From assembly GCA_963763485.1 (NCBI GenBank), contig CAVXOW010000008.1:124001-188000 (forward strand): a DNA stretch of 64,000 bases. Reading direction: 5' to 3'. Made by a program: the position numbers and the translations under genes. The stretch comes from CAWCKS01 sp963763485. GTDB taxonomy: Bacteria; Pseudomonadota; Alphaproteobacteria; Rhizobiales; Xanthobacteraceae. Positions 1 to 9,879 of the stretch are shown here, in pieces. How positions within the stretch are numbered: the stretch's first letter is position 1; every line of letters starts with the position of its first letter. The notes under the pieces were generated by a model. The model worked only from the letters and a program-made list of their open reading frames with translations. It was not told the origin of the DNA and did no database searches.

Positions 1-517
1 CATCGTCGTCAACAACGCCGGCGTGCTTCGCATCGGGGCGTTCGAAGCGTTGACCGATGAACTGATGCAGGAAGACCTCGACCAGAAGCTGTTTGCAGCG
101 ATTCGACTGACGCGCCTGGCGTGGCCGCAACTCAAGGAACGGCGCTGGGGTCGCGTGCTGAACGTGCTCAGCATCGGAGCCAGGGCGCCGGGCGCGGGAA
201 GCGCGCCGACGTCGATCTCACGTGCCGCGGGCCTTGCGCTGACCAAGGTGCTCGCCGGCGAAGGCGCTCCCTTCAACGTGCTCGTCAACGCCCTGCTGGT
301 GGGATTTATCGAGTCCGACCAGCACGCGCGGTCGGCGGTTCGTACCGGTGTGCCCTATCGCGACTATATCGCCCAGCGTGGTAAAAACATTCCGATCGGC
401 CGCCTCGGCACCGAGGCCGAATTTGCCAACCTCGCGTGTTTCCTGGCATCCGACGCGGCGTCATATGTGACCGGTACCGCGATCAACGTCGACGGCGGTT
501 TGTCGCCGCTGGCCTAG
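1..517 (+). CDS. SDR-fold protein, 5'-truncated, catalytic Tyr/Lys apparently replaced
   Basis: The reading frame is open from base 2 at the window edge and ends at a TAG, so only the C-terminal two thirds are present. It opens with VVNNAG, the classic SDR structural motif, and ends with TGTAINVDGGLSPLA, the usual SDR C-terminal block. The active-site segment, normally Y-x-x-x-K within PxxYSxSKAA, reads APTSISRAAGLALTK, so Tyr is replaced by Thr and Lys by Arg. Seen: the fold markers and the substitutions. Inferred: the protein may not be a normal NAD(P)H oxidoreductase, or uses other residues. It lies on the opposite strand from the pim-type operon and converges on it, so it is probably not part of that unit. 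Start and N-terminal nucleotide-binding motif are outside the window. Confidence 0.8.
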   Translation, partial: IVVNNAGVLRIGAFEALTDELMQEDLDQKLFAAIRLTRLAWPQLKERRWGRVLNVLSIGARAPGAGSAPTSISRAAGLALTKVLAGEGAPFNVLVNALLVGFIESDQHARSAVRTGVPYRDYIAQRGKNIPIGRLGTEAEFANLACFLASDAASYVTGTAINVDGGLSPLA

Positions 518-573
518 AACACAGGAAGCGCACCGCCCTGCGCGATGGTGGAGTCGAGCGGCGCGCCCGCGAG

Positions 574-1035
574 CTAGCGGTCCAGGATGACCCGCAGTTC
601 CTTCGCTACGCGCTGGTATTCGGCCTTATTGGTCTTTCGCAGTTCCTCAAGGTCGGCTGCAAAAAGATCAAGCCGGTGCGCCGCTGACCGAGATTTGATC
701 TTCGCGATCTCCTCCTGAAGATCGGCCAGTTGCCGGAAAGCCGGGCTCTGCTGCTTTGCCTCGGGCAGATCTTCGATCAGCACGGCAACCGCATCCATCA
801 GCCGCCCAAGCTGGCGACCGTAGCTGTGAACGGCCACGATGTTGCGCTCGGTGTCGGGGGCGCTGGAATTCTGCTCGGTCACGCTGATCAGGTTGCCGAA
901 CGTCCAGCCGGGATTGATCGGCTGATTGAGCGACCTGGGCGCGGTCGGCAGCAGACGTTCGAAAAAATCGAGCGGCGACATCGGCCACCCGGTCAGTGAA
1001 GACGATTGCGTTGACGGGTTTGACGTGCCGGTCAT
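574..1035 (-). CDS. hypothetical protein, 153 aa, helical C-terminal half
   Basis: I do not recognise this protein. The start at 1035 is chosen because GGAGGAG lies about six bases upstream; an earlier in-frame ATG at 1086 has no such site. The N-terminal third is rich in Ser, Thr and Pro (MTGTSNPSTQSSSLTGWP), followed by a short segment PLDFFERLLP. Residues from about 75 onward look alpha-helical and charged (LADLQEEIAKIKSR, LDLFAADLEELRKTNKAEYQ), possibly a coiled coil. There is no signal peptide, membrane segment or cysteine pair. It is the last gene on the minus strand after the SDR at 1135-1908, about 100 bases downstream, and could be co-transcribed with the pim-type genes. A helix-rich granule- or enzyme-associated protein is conceivable but unsupported. 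Confidence 0.6.
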   Translation of the reverse strand: MTGTSNPSTQSSSLTGWPMSPLDFFERLLPTAPRSLNQPINPGWTFGNLISVTEQNSSAPDTERNIVAVHSYGRQLGRLMDAVAVLIEDLPEAKQQSPAFRQLADLQEEIAKIKSRSAAHRLDLFAADLEELRKTNKAEYQRVAKELRVILDR

Positions 1036-1134
1036 GACTGGCTCCTCCAATGTCAGGAACTTCGACGAGCAAACAGAGCAATTCACTCACTCTATTCGCT
1101 CGGCGCCCTTCCTGCAGGGCGGAGGAACAAAAAA

Positions 1135-1908
1135 TCACACCGCAGCGGTGGTCACGCCGCCGTCGATGACGACGGTCTGACCGGTCATGAAGGTCGAGGC
1201 TTCGGAGCCGAGGAAGGCGACGGCGCCGGCGATCTCGTGCGGCTCGCCGATCCGGCGCAGCGGCGAGGTCGAATTGCGGCGCGCCATCAGCTCCTTGTCT
1301 TCCCACAGCGCGCGGGCGAAGTCGGTCTTCACCAGGCCCGGCGCGATGCAGTTGATGCGCACCCCCTTCGGCCCCCACTCGCCGGCCAGCGTCCGGCATA
1401 GCGCGAAGTCGGCGGCCTTGGAGACGCCGTACATGCCGATCGTGGTCGAGCCGCGCAAGCCGCCGATCGACGAGATGATGATCACCGAGCCACCGCCGCG
1501 CTCGGCCATCTCAGGCATCACGAGGTTGCACAGCCAGATGTTGCTCTTGACGTTGGAGCCCATGATCTTGTCGAACGCCTCGTCGGTCAGCGAGGCGATC
1601 GGGCCGTAGTGCGGGTTGACCGCGGCGTTACAGACCAGGATGTCGATCCCGCCGTAATGGGCGTTGGTGTCCTTGATCAGCCGCTCGACTTCATCCTTGC
1701 GCGAGATGTTGCACGGGACGACGAAGACGTCGCCGCCGTCGGCGCGGATCGCCTTAGCGACCTCCTCGCAGGCGTCGGCCTTGCGGCTCGACACTACGAC
1801 TTTGGCGCCGAGTTGCGCCAGCAGCTCGGCGGTGGCGCGGCCGATGCCGCGGCTCGAGCCCGTGATGACGGCAACCTTGCCGGTGAGATCGAACGGGGAT
1901 TTTTTCAT
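1135..1908 (-). CDS. SDR family oxidoreductase
   Basis: A 257-residue classical short-chain dehydrogenase, the usual length. It carries the Rossmann glycine motif TGSSRGIG at residues 16-23, the structural motif as CNAA, a catalytic serine in IIISSIGG, and an intact YGVSK (Tyr-x-x-x-Lys). It ends with TGQTVVIDGGVTTAAV. An AGGAG ribosome-binding site precedes the ATG. It is downstream of pimD on the same strand and separated from it by an inverted repeat, so it may belong to the acyl-CoA catabolic unit and act on a hydroxy/keto intermediate. Family resemblance supports NAD(P)-dependent alcohol/ketone chemistry; the substrate is inferred only from context. Confidence 0.9.
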   Translation of the reverse strand: MKKSPFDLTGKVAVITGSSRGIGRATAELLAQLGAKVVVSSRKADACEEVAKAIRADGGDVFVVPCNISRKDEVERLIKDTNAHYGGIDILVCNAAVNPHYGPIASLTDEAFDKIMGSNVKSNIWLCNLVMPEMAERGGGSVIIISSIGGLRGSTTIGMYGVSKAADFALCRTLAGEWGPKGVRINCIAPGLVKTDFARALWEDKELMARRNSTSPLRRIGEPHEIAGAVAFLGSEASTFMTGQTVVIDGGVTTAAV

Positions 1909-1928
1909 TTCGTAAACTCCTAACTTTC

Positions 1929-2056
1929 GTCGTCCCCGCGCACGCGGGGACCCATACTCCGCAGCAGGATTGAGACGACGCAGAAGCGACCCGGCCTCGC
2001 TCCGAGCAAGACCAACAAATACGGGGGTTATGGGTCCCCGCGTGCGCGGGGACGAC
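1929..2056. repeat. palindromic intergenic repeat (GTCCCCGCG family)
   Basis: Two 28-base arms, at 1929-1956 and 2029-2056, are near-perfect inverted copies (GTCGTCCCCGCGCACG... against ...CGTGCGCGGGGACGAC). Each arm also contains its own short hairpin CCCCGCGnnCGCGGGG. The element fills the gap between pimD and the SDR gene. Similar GTCCCCGCG arms occur at about 6590, 32332 and 61517. Confidence 0.85.
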
Positions 2057-2076
2057 CGTGCTGGTGTAGCCCAGCC

Positions 2077-3222
2077 CTACCGGAACAACCCGCCTTGCGC
2101 GGCGAGGCGGCGCAGGTGGAAGTCGGAATCGCCGAGCGTCGACTCGATCATCGTCATGCGCTTGAAGTAGTGGCCGATCTTGTACTCCATCGTCATGCCG
2201 ACGCCGCCATGCAGCTGGATCGACTGCTGGCCGATATATTTTGCCGAGCGACCGACCTGAACCTTGGCCGCCGCGATTGCGTCGGTGCGCGCCTTGGCGT
2301 CATCGAAGCTGACCGCCATGGTGGCGTACATCGAGATGCCGCGCGCCTGCTCCAGCGCGACGAACATATCGGAGCCGCGGTGCTGCAGCGCCTGGAAGGT
2401 GCCGATGTTGACGCCGAACTGCTGGCGCGTCTTCAGATACTCGATCGTGGTCTTCAGCGACTCATCCATGGCGCCGACCGCTTCCGAGCACAGCGCCACC
2501 CGCGCCTCGTCGGCCACGCGCTCGACCAGCGGCAAACCTTTCTCGGGATCGCCAAGCACCGCGTCGCTACCCAATTCGACATTCTCGAAGGTGATGTCGG
2601 CAGCACGCAGGCCGTCCTGGGTTGGATAACCCCTGACGCGCACGCCGTTGGCGTTGGCGGGAACAAGAAACACGCCGACGCCGTCGCGGTCGCGTTGACC
2701 GCCCTTGGTGCGCGCGGTCACAACAAGCGTGTTGGCGGAGTCGCCATGCAGCACGACGAACTTTTCGCCCGAGATGACCCAGCCAGAACCCTTCTTCTTC
2801 GCCGACGTGAGGACGTCGCCGAGGTCGTAGCGCGAATCCTTCTCGAGCTGGGCGAAGGCAAACGTCTTCTTGCCGCTGACGACGTCGGGCAGATGGGCCT
2901 TGCGCTGCGCCGGCGAACCGCCGAGCCGCAGGAAGCCGCCGCCGAGCACGACAGTGGCAAAATACGGCTCAAGCACGAGCGCGCGGCCGAGCGCCTCCAT
3001 CACGATGCCGGTCTCGATCGCGCCGGCACCGAAGCCGCCGTCGGCTTCCGCGAATGGCAGCCCGAGCAGGCCTTGTTCTGCGAACTTGTTCCAGACCTCG
3101 TCGCTCCAGCCCTTTTTCGATGCGCCGTGCTTCTTGCGCGCCTCGAAATCGTAGCTGTCGGCGAGCAGGCCGTCGACGCTATCCTTGAGAAGCCGCTGCT
3201 CCTCGGACAAATCGAAATCCAT
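2077..3222 (-). CDS. pimD: acyl-CoA dehydrogenase, PimD-like (pimeloyl-CoA dehydrogenase small subunit type)
   Basis: A 381-residue acyl-CoA dehydrogenase beginning MDFDLSEEQRLLKDSVDGLL, preceded by AAGGAG. The order is N-terminal helical domain, beta domain (about residues 125-225, with FAFAQLEKDSRYD and WVISGEKFVVLHGD), and C-terminal helical domain with TRQQFGVNIGTFQALQHR and QLHGGVGMTMEYKIGHYFKRM, typical FAD and subunit-contact segments. It uses FAD to introduce a 2,3-double bond into an acyl-CoA. It lies directly downstream of a second, divergent acyl-CoA dehydrogenase on the same strand, the arrangement of PimC and PimD, which form a two-subunit enzyme for dicarboxyl-CoA in Rhodopseudomonas. 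The gene name rests on this context and is less certain than the family. Confidence 0.88.
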   Translation of the reverse strand: MDFDLSEEQRLLKDSVDGLLADSYDFEARKKHGASKKGWSDEVWNKFAEQGLLGLPFAEADGGFGAGAIETGIVMEALGRALVLEPYFATVVLGGGFLRLGGSPAQRKAHLPDVVSGKKTFAFAQLEKDSRYDLGDVLTSAKKKGSGWVISGEKFVVLHGDSANTLVVTARTKGGQRDRDGVGVFLVPANANGVRVRGYPTQDGLRAADITFENVELGSDAVLGDPEKGLPLVERVADEARVALCSEAVGAMDESLKTTIEYLKTRQQFGVNIGTFQALQHRGSDMFVALEQARGISMYATMAVSFDDAKARTDAIAAAKVQVGRSAKYIGQQSIQLHGGVGMTMEYKIGHYFKRMTMIESTLGDSDFHLRRLAAQGGLFR

Positions 3223-3259
3223 GAGTACTCCTTAACTTCAGGTAATGTTGAACTCGCTC

Positions 3260-3354
3260 TTTCCGGGGCGCGAGTGCAACGAGCGAGCCCGGAATCCATA
3301 ACCACGACAGGGACTATGGATTCCGGCCTGCGCCTTCGGCGCATCCCGGAATGA
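3260..3354. repeat. palindromic intergenic repeat (CCGGAATGAC family), copy 1
   Basis: The gap between pimC and pimD contains GGAATCCATA at 3291-3300 and its inverse TATGGATTCC at 3315-3324, flanked by CCCGG and ending CCCGGAATGAC. The same arrangement occurs at 4772-4870, so this is a dispersed element, not a gene-specific terminator. Confidence 0.8.
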
Positions 3355-3377
3355 CCAAGCAGCGGCAAGCGCCGTCG

Positions 3378-4571
3378 TTACAGCCCCAGCACCGCCTTGG
3401 CGATGATGTTGCGCTGAATTTCGTTCGAACCGCCGTAGATCGAGACCTTGCGGTAGTTGAAGTAGTTCGGCGCGATCTGGGTGGTCCACTCCTCGACCTC
3501 GTTGGAGCCGTCCTCGTCGTCGGACTCGAAGGGCGCTGCGAACGGACCGATCACCTCCATCATCAATTCGGTGGTGGCCTGCTGCAGCTCAGACCCCTTG
3601 ATCTTGAGAATGGACGAGGCCGGATCCGGCTTGCCCTTCTCGCGATGTTTTTCCGCGGCAACGACGCGCATCTGGTTCATCTCGAGCGCCTTGAGCTCGA
3701 TCTCGACCGCGGTGAGCTTTTCGAGGAAGCGCGGGTCTTCGATGATCGGCTTGCCGTCGGACTTCACCGCGGCGGCAAGCTCGCGGATCCGGCGCAGCCG
3801 CTCCTTCGAGGCGCCGATGCGGGCGATACCGGTGCGCTCATTGCCGAGCAGGAATTTCGCGTAATCCCAGCCCTTGTTCTCCTGGCCGACCAGGTTGGCG
3901 ACAGGCACTTCGACATTGTCGAAGAACACCTCGTTGACCTCGCGGCCGCCGTCGATGGTGACAATCGGGCGCACGGTGATGCCGCGTGACTTCATGTCGA
4001 TCAACAGGAACGAGATGCCGGATTGCCGGTTCTTGGCGTTCGGATCGGTGCGGACCAGGCAGAAGATCATGTCGGCGTTCTGCGCCAGCGTGGTCCATGT
4101 CTTCTGGCCGTTGACGACGTAGACGTCGCCCTTGCGCTCTGCCTTGGTCTTCAGCGAGGCAAGGTCAGAACCCGCGCCGGGCTCCGAGAAGCCCTGGCAC
4201 CACCAGTCGTCGAGATTGGCGATGCGCGGCAGGTAATACTTCTTCTGCTCTTCGCTCGCGACGTTGTAGAGCACAGGTCCCAGCATCGAGGTGTTGAAGG
4301 CGAGCGGCTGCGGCGCCGGCGCAAGCTGCATCTCTTCGTTATAGATGTAGAGCCTGACCGAATCCCAACCGGTACCACCCCACTGCACCGGCCAGTGCGG
4401 CACTGCCCAACCCTTCTTGTTGAGGATACGCTGCCAGGTGACCATGTCTTCCTTCGACAGATGACGGCCCTCGAGCAGCTTGCGGCGCGTTTCCTTCGGC
4501 ACCGCCGTCTGAAAGAAGTCACGCACTTCCTCGCGGAATTCCATTTCGTCCTTGCTGTAGCTGAGATCCAT
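3378..4571 (-). CDS. pimC: acyl-CoA dehydrogenase, PimC-like (pimeloyl-CoA dehydrogenase large subunit type)
   Basis: A 397-residue acyl-CoA dehydrogenase. I start it at 4571 (MDLSYSKDEMEFREEV) because GGAG lies just upstream; an ATG 18 codons earlier gives a non-conserved extension. Visible family segments are WCQGFSEPGAGSDLASLKT (FAD/acyl site), YVVNGQKTWTT, GISFLLIDMKSRGI, and the C-terminal YRKVSIYGGSNEIQRNIIAKAVLGL. It pairs with the adjacent smaller dehydrogenase. By similarity it oxidises dicarboxyl- or long-chain acyl-CoA to enoyl-CoA in the cytoplasm, passing electrons to an electron-transfer flavoprotein. A homologous large/small pair is at 60306-62816. Subunit naming follows pim operon precedent and is inferred. 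Confidence 0.88.
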   Translation of the reverse strand: MDLSYSKDEMEFREEVRDFFQTAVPKETRRKLLEGRHLSKEDMVTWQRILNKKGWAVPHWPVQWGGTGWDSVRLYIYNEEMQLAPAPQPLAFNTSMLGPVLYNVASEEQKKYYLPRIANLDDWWCQGFSEPGAGSDLASLKTKAERKGDVYVVNGQKTWTTLAQNADMIFCLVRTDPNAKNRQSGISFLLIDMKSRGITVRPIVTIDGGREVNEVFFDNVEVPVANLVGQENKGWDYAKFLLGNERTGIARIGASKERLRRIRELAAAVKSDGKPIIEDPRFLEKLTAVEIELKALEMNQMRVVAAEKHREKGKPDPASSILKIKGSELQQATTELMMEVIGPFAAPFESDDEDGSNEVEEWTTQIAPNYFNYRKVSIYGGSNEIQRNIIAKAVLGL

Positions 4572-4896
4572 CGTGCGCTCTCCTTCGGATGTCGGTGTCG
4601 CGTGGCCGAGGCGAAAACCGGTCACTGCTTCGGCGCCAAGAATACGCCTTTCCGTTAAATTTCACACCTGCAGTAATGAAACGGCGGGTGCATTCCAAGC
4701 CGCAGGGGAAGCATATCCTGCCGGCACCTTTGCATCACGCGACTTTCGTTCGCAGAGCGAAACTTGCCGCTGTCATTCCGGGGCATCGCGCAGCGATGAG
4801 CCCGGAATCCATAAACACCACCGGGAGTATGGATTCCGGGCCTGCGCCTGACGGCGCATCCCGGAATGACGAGGACGTGAACTCAACACCACGCCA
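4572..4896. other. pimA-pimC gap holding a palindromic repeat, copy 2 of the CCGGAATGAC family
   Basis: This 325-base gap has no plausible gene. At 4772-4870 it holds an element bounded by perfect inverted 10-mers, GTCATTCCGG (4772-4781) and CCGGAATGAC (4861-4870), with inner inverted GGAATCCATA/TATGGATTCC. It is the same family as 3260-3354. The rest (about 4572-4770) shows nothing I can name. Confidence 0.8.
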
Positions 4897-6558
4897 TTAA
4901 CGCTTCACCTGCTTCTCGCCCTCCACCCTGAGCTCGTGACGCGACAGCTTGCCGACCGTGGTCTTCGGCAAATCGTCACGAAACTCGAGCGCGGCCGGCA
5001 GCTCGTGCTTGCCGATCTTGCCGGTCAGGAAATCGCGCAGCTCCTCGAGCGAAAACTTTTCCGCGCCCGCGCGCAGCTTGACGAACGCTTTCGCCGCCTC
5101 ACCGCGATACTGATCGGGAATGCCGATCACGATCACTTCCTGCACCGCAGGGTGCTGGTAGATCGCCTGCTCGATCATCTGCGGATAGACGTTGAAGCCA
5201 CCGGAGATGATCATGTCCTTCTTGCGGTCGACGATATAGTAGTAGCCGTCGTCATCGACATAGCCGATGTCGCCGGTCAGGAACTTGTCGCCGACGAAGG
5301 CTTCCGCGGTTTCCTTCGGCTTGTTCCAGTAACCTTTTGTGACGTTCGGTCCCTTGATACGGATTTCGCCGACCTCGCCCACCGGCAGCACCCTCTTCGG
5401 ATCATCGAGCGAGACGATATCGAGCTCGATCGATGGCAGCGGCAGGCCGATCGAAGCAGGCTTGTCTGGACCTTCCGACGGATTGGCGGTGCCCGGCGAG
5501 CATGTCTCGGTCATGCCCCAGCCCGAACGCAGCGACAGCCCGGTGCGGCTGGCGAGGATCTTGGCGACCTCGACCGGCAGCGGCGCGCCTCCCGAGCCGA
5601 CGTAGGCGAGCGACGACAGGTCGCGCTTCTCGAGATCGGGCAAGGCGGCGATCGCAATCCACATCGTCGGGACGCCTGGAAAGCCGGTGGCGCGCTTGAC
5701 CTCGATGTCGCGCATCACCGCGTCAACATCGAAGCGCTGGTGCAGCGAGATGATATTGCCGTGCTTCAAGCCGAGCAGCAGCACCGTGGTCAGCGCGAAG
5801 ATATGGAACAGCGGCAGCACGCAGATGGTGCGCTCGGTCACGCCGCCGCGCTTCTCGCGGCCCGGTGCACCCCAGACGTCGAAGATGTCGACGGCAGCTG
5901 TGAGATTGCCGTGGGTCAGCATCGCGCCCTTCGGCAGGCCGGTGGTGCCGCCGGTGTATTGCAACAGCGCGATGTCGTCGGGCGTGATCTCGGGCCAGCG
6001 CGACGGCGGCGTCGCTTCGGCAACGAACTCTCCGTAGCGCACGATGCGCTTGTCGTCGGGCAATGGCAGCACGGGGTGGCGCACATCGCCCCAGGAGGCG
6101 TCGTCGCAGACGATCAGGCGGTCGAGCAGGCCCTTCTCGAGGAACTTCAGCGCCATCGGCAGCATCATCGCGAGGTTGCTGGTCACCAGCATCCGCGCGC
6201 CGGAATCTTTCAGCTTGTGCGACAACGCGATCTCGCCGTCGAGCGGCGACAGGTGGACGATGCGCGCGCCTGCCTTCAGCGCGCCGAAGAAGTTGATCGG
6301 ATGATCCGGCGTGTTGCCGATGTAGAGCGCGACCGAGGTGTCGCGGCCGTAGCCGGCACGCAGGAACGCCGCGGCTGATGTATCGACCAGCTTGCCGAGC
6401 TCGGTGAAGGTGATCGGCCTGTCACGGAATTCGAGCGCGGTGCGGGAGGCGAATTTTTCGATCGACGCATCAAGCAGCGCCTGAATGGCCCGGCCGACGA
6501 TCGGCGCATCCCAGCGAACGCCGGGAGGATAGTTTTTCTCGAAGCTTTGCGTGGGCAC
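4897..6558 (-). CDS. pimA: acyl-CoA synthetase, PimA-like dicarboxylate-CoA ligase
   Basis: A 553-residue adenylate-forming acid-CoA ligase. The ATP-binding loop YTGGTTGLPKGAM lies near residue 200, followed by GWGMTETCSPGTANPS (A5-type motif), TGDIGYVDDDGYYYIVDRKKDMIISGGFN (hinge and CoA-side motifs) and LPKTTVGKLSRHELR near the C-terminus. The Lys in GKLSR is the catalytic lysine that in R. palustris PimA is known to be controlled by reversible acetylation, so the same control is plausible here. It activates a free acid to acyl-CoA with ATP, the entry step of the pathway. It lies between pimF and pimC on one strand. A general medium/long-chain fatty acyl-CoA ligase is the alternative reading. 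Confidence 0.88.
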   Translation of the reverse strand: MPTQSFEKNYPPGVRWDAPIVGRAIQALLDASIEKFASRTALEFRDRPITFTELGKLVDTSAAAFLRAGYGRDTSVALYIGNTPDHPINFFGALKAGARIVHLSPLDGEIALSHKLKDSGARMLVTSNLAMMLPMALKFLEKGLLDRLIVCDDASWGDVRHPVLPLPDDKRIVRYGEFVAEATPPSRWPEITPDDIALLQYTGGTTGLPKGAMLTHGNLTAAVDIFDVWGAPGREKRGGVTERTICVLPLFHIFALTTVLLLGLKHGNIISLHQRFDVDAVMRDIEVKRATGFPGVPTMWIAIAALPDLEKRDLSSLAYVGSGGAPLPVEVAKILASRTGLSLRSGWGMTETCSPGTANPSEGPDKPASIGLPLPSIELDIVSLDDPKRVLPVGEVGEIRIKGPNVTKGYWNKPKETAEAFVGDKFLTGDIGYVDDDGYYYIVDRKKDMIISGGFNVYPQMIEQAIYQHPAVQEVIVIGIPDQYRGEAAKAFVKLRAGAEKFSLEELRDFLTGKIGKHELPAALEFRDDLPKTTVGKLSRHELRVEGEKQVKR

Positions 6559-6578
6559 TGTGACACCCTACTTCACTT

Positions 6579-6712
6579 CCGCTCGTCCCCGCGGACGTCG
6601 GCCAAACAATTGTTTGGCCTGAGGGGACCCAGCCTTTGCCCAACAACGTGCATCAGTACACGCGGCCGTTTTTTCTGCGCTCGATTCCCGCTTTCGCGGG
6701 AATCGAGCGGAG
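6579..6712. repeat. palindromic intergenic repeat with two strong hairpins
   Basis: The gap between pimF and pimA contains a perfect 20-base palindrome GGCCAAACAATTGTTTGGCC (6600-6619) and a 13-bp stem, GCTCGATTCCCGC (6679-6691) paired with its inverse (6696-6708) around a TTTC loop. The block CTCGTCCCCGCG...GGGGACCCAG...TTTGCC is shared with the element at 61512-61621, so it is a dispersed repeat. It could also attenuate or process the pimF-pimA transcript. Confidence 0.8.
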
Positions 6713-6731
6713 ATAATGGCATCTGCTTGCC

Positions 6732-8819
<2,088 letters not shown>

Positions 8820-8847
8820 CTGCGGTCTCCCGGTTCTTCTTCGATGG

Positions 8848-8882
8848 GCGATGCGATTCCGCATCGCGAAATTTAGTTTCGC
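8848..8882. promoter_or_regulatory. two adjacent palindromes in the pimF-iclR divergent gap, candidate operator
   Basis: The 127-base gap between the divergent starts contains GCGATGCG-ATTC-CGCATCGC (8848-8867, perfect 8-bp arms) overlapping GCGAAA-TTTAG-TTTCGC (8866-8882, perfect 6-bp arms, 17 bases total). Short palindromes of about this size are typical IclR-family operators, and the adjacent gene encodes an IclR-type protein. Binding is inferred. Confidence 0.45.
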
Positions 8883-8946
8883 AACTTGACTTGCTGGCCT
8901 AATTTGGCAAGCGTCGCTTGTCAACGATAAGCCAATTGGTTGCGGG

Positions 8947-9825
8947 ATGAAGCGCGTCAGGAGGAAGGTTGCGACCGACCGCAAGTTCGTCGTCGCACTT
9001 TCGAGGGGCCTCGATGTTTTGCGCGCGTTTCACCCGCGCGACGGCCTGCTCGGCAACCAGGAAATCGCCGCACGCACCAACCTGCCGAAGCCGACGGTGT
9101 CGCGGCTGACCTACACGCTGACCAAGCTCGGCTATCTCACCCAGGTGGCGCGCTTCGAAAAATATCAGCTGGCGCCGCCGGCGATGGCGATCGGCTACGC
9201 CGCGCTGGCCAATCTCGGCATCCGCGATCTCGCCGAGCCCTTCATGCGCACGCTTGCGCAGGACGCAGGCGCTGATGTCGCGATTGGCGCACGTGATCGC
9301 CTCAGCATGATCTACTTTGCCCAATCCCGCGGCAGTTCGGCGATCCGCACCGCACTCGACACCGGCGTGCGTATACCCGTTGCCACCACGGCGATGGGAC
9401 GTGCCTATCTTTTCACAGTGTCGGACCACGAGCGCGCGGAACTGCTCGACCGGATCAGGGATCGCGCCGGCCAGGACTGGCTCAAGATCAAGGCCGGGAT
9501 CGACCGCGCCGGCGAGGCGATGGCCAAGCATGGCTTCGTCATCTCGGCCGGCGAATGGATCGAGGACATTTACGCGGTCGGCGTCGGACTGCGTATGAAC
9601 GACGGTACGGGACCCTACGCATTCAATTGCGGGGCGCCGGCCTTTAAATTTACCGAAGATCGGCTAAAGAGCGACATTGGACCGCGTCTGGTGGCGATGG
9701 TAAGGGATATTGAGGGTGTGCTAAACGGCACCTCAATCCTGGCACCAAAGCCAGCAAGAACAAGAAGATCGAGTTCAGGAGGAGGACAAGTTGCACGTGA
9801 GATCGAGGGATCTCGCCGGGCTTAG
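8947..9825 (+). CDS. IclR family transcriptional regulator
   Basis: A 292-residue protein with an N-terminal winged helix-turn-helix (residues about 15-70; LSRGLDVLRAF, NQEIAARTNLPKPTVSRLTYTLTKLGYL) and a C-terminal effector-binding domain ending in the IclR-like stretch IEDIYAVGVGLRMNDGTGPYAFNCGAPAF. It is longer than the usual 250 or so residues because of a basic, low-complexity tail (KPARTRRSSSGGG) that looks unstructured. It is divergent from pimF and upstream of the Liv-type transporter, so it probably controls one or both in response to an acid or its CoA ester. This is positional inference. The start has no strong ribosome site; GTG or TTG starts nearby cannot be excluded. Confidence 0.9.
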   Translation: MKRVRRKVATDRKFVVALSRGLDVLRAFHPRDGLLGNQEIAARTNLPKPTVSRLTYTLTKLGYLTQVARFEKYQLAPPAMAIGYAALANLGIRDLAEPFMRTLAQDAGADVAIGARDRLSMIYFAQSRGSSAIRTALDTGVRIPVATTAMGRAYLFTVSDHERAELLDRIRDRAGQDWLKIKAGIDRAGEAMAKHGFVISAGEWIEDIYAVGVGLRMNDGTGPYAFNCGAPAFKFTEDRLKSDIGPRLVAMVRDIEGVLNGTSILAPKPARTRRSSSGGGQVAREIEGSRRA

Positions 9826-9879
9826 TGTGCCTGGCCACCAAGAAAACAAATATTCAACGCCTGCAACGGGGCGCCACAC

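Noticed and set aside
2095..3354. Long open frame (over 400 codons) on the plus strand opposite pimD
   Set aside because: It is the antisense shadow of a clear acyl-CoA dehydrogenase in GC-rich DNA; its translation is Arg/Ala/Gly-rich with no family motif.
4936..6378. 480-codon plus-strand frame opposite pimA
   Set aside because: Antisense shadow of the CoA ligase; composition is low-complexity and there is no ribosome site.
9826..9879. Possible promoter or terminator between iclR and the first transporter ATPase
   Set aside because: The 54-base gap has only a weak GAGATC/GATCTC pairing at the iclR end, without a T run or promoter-like spacing.
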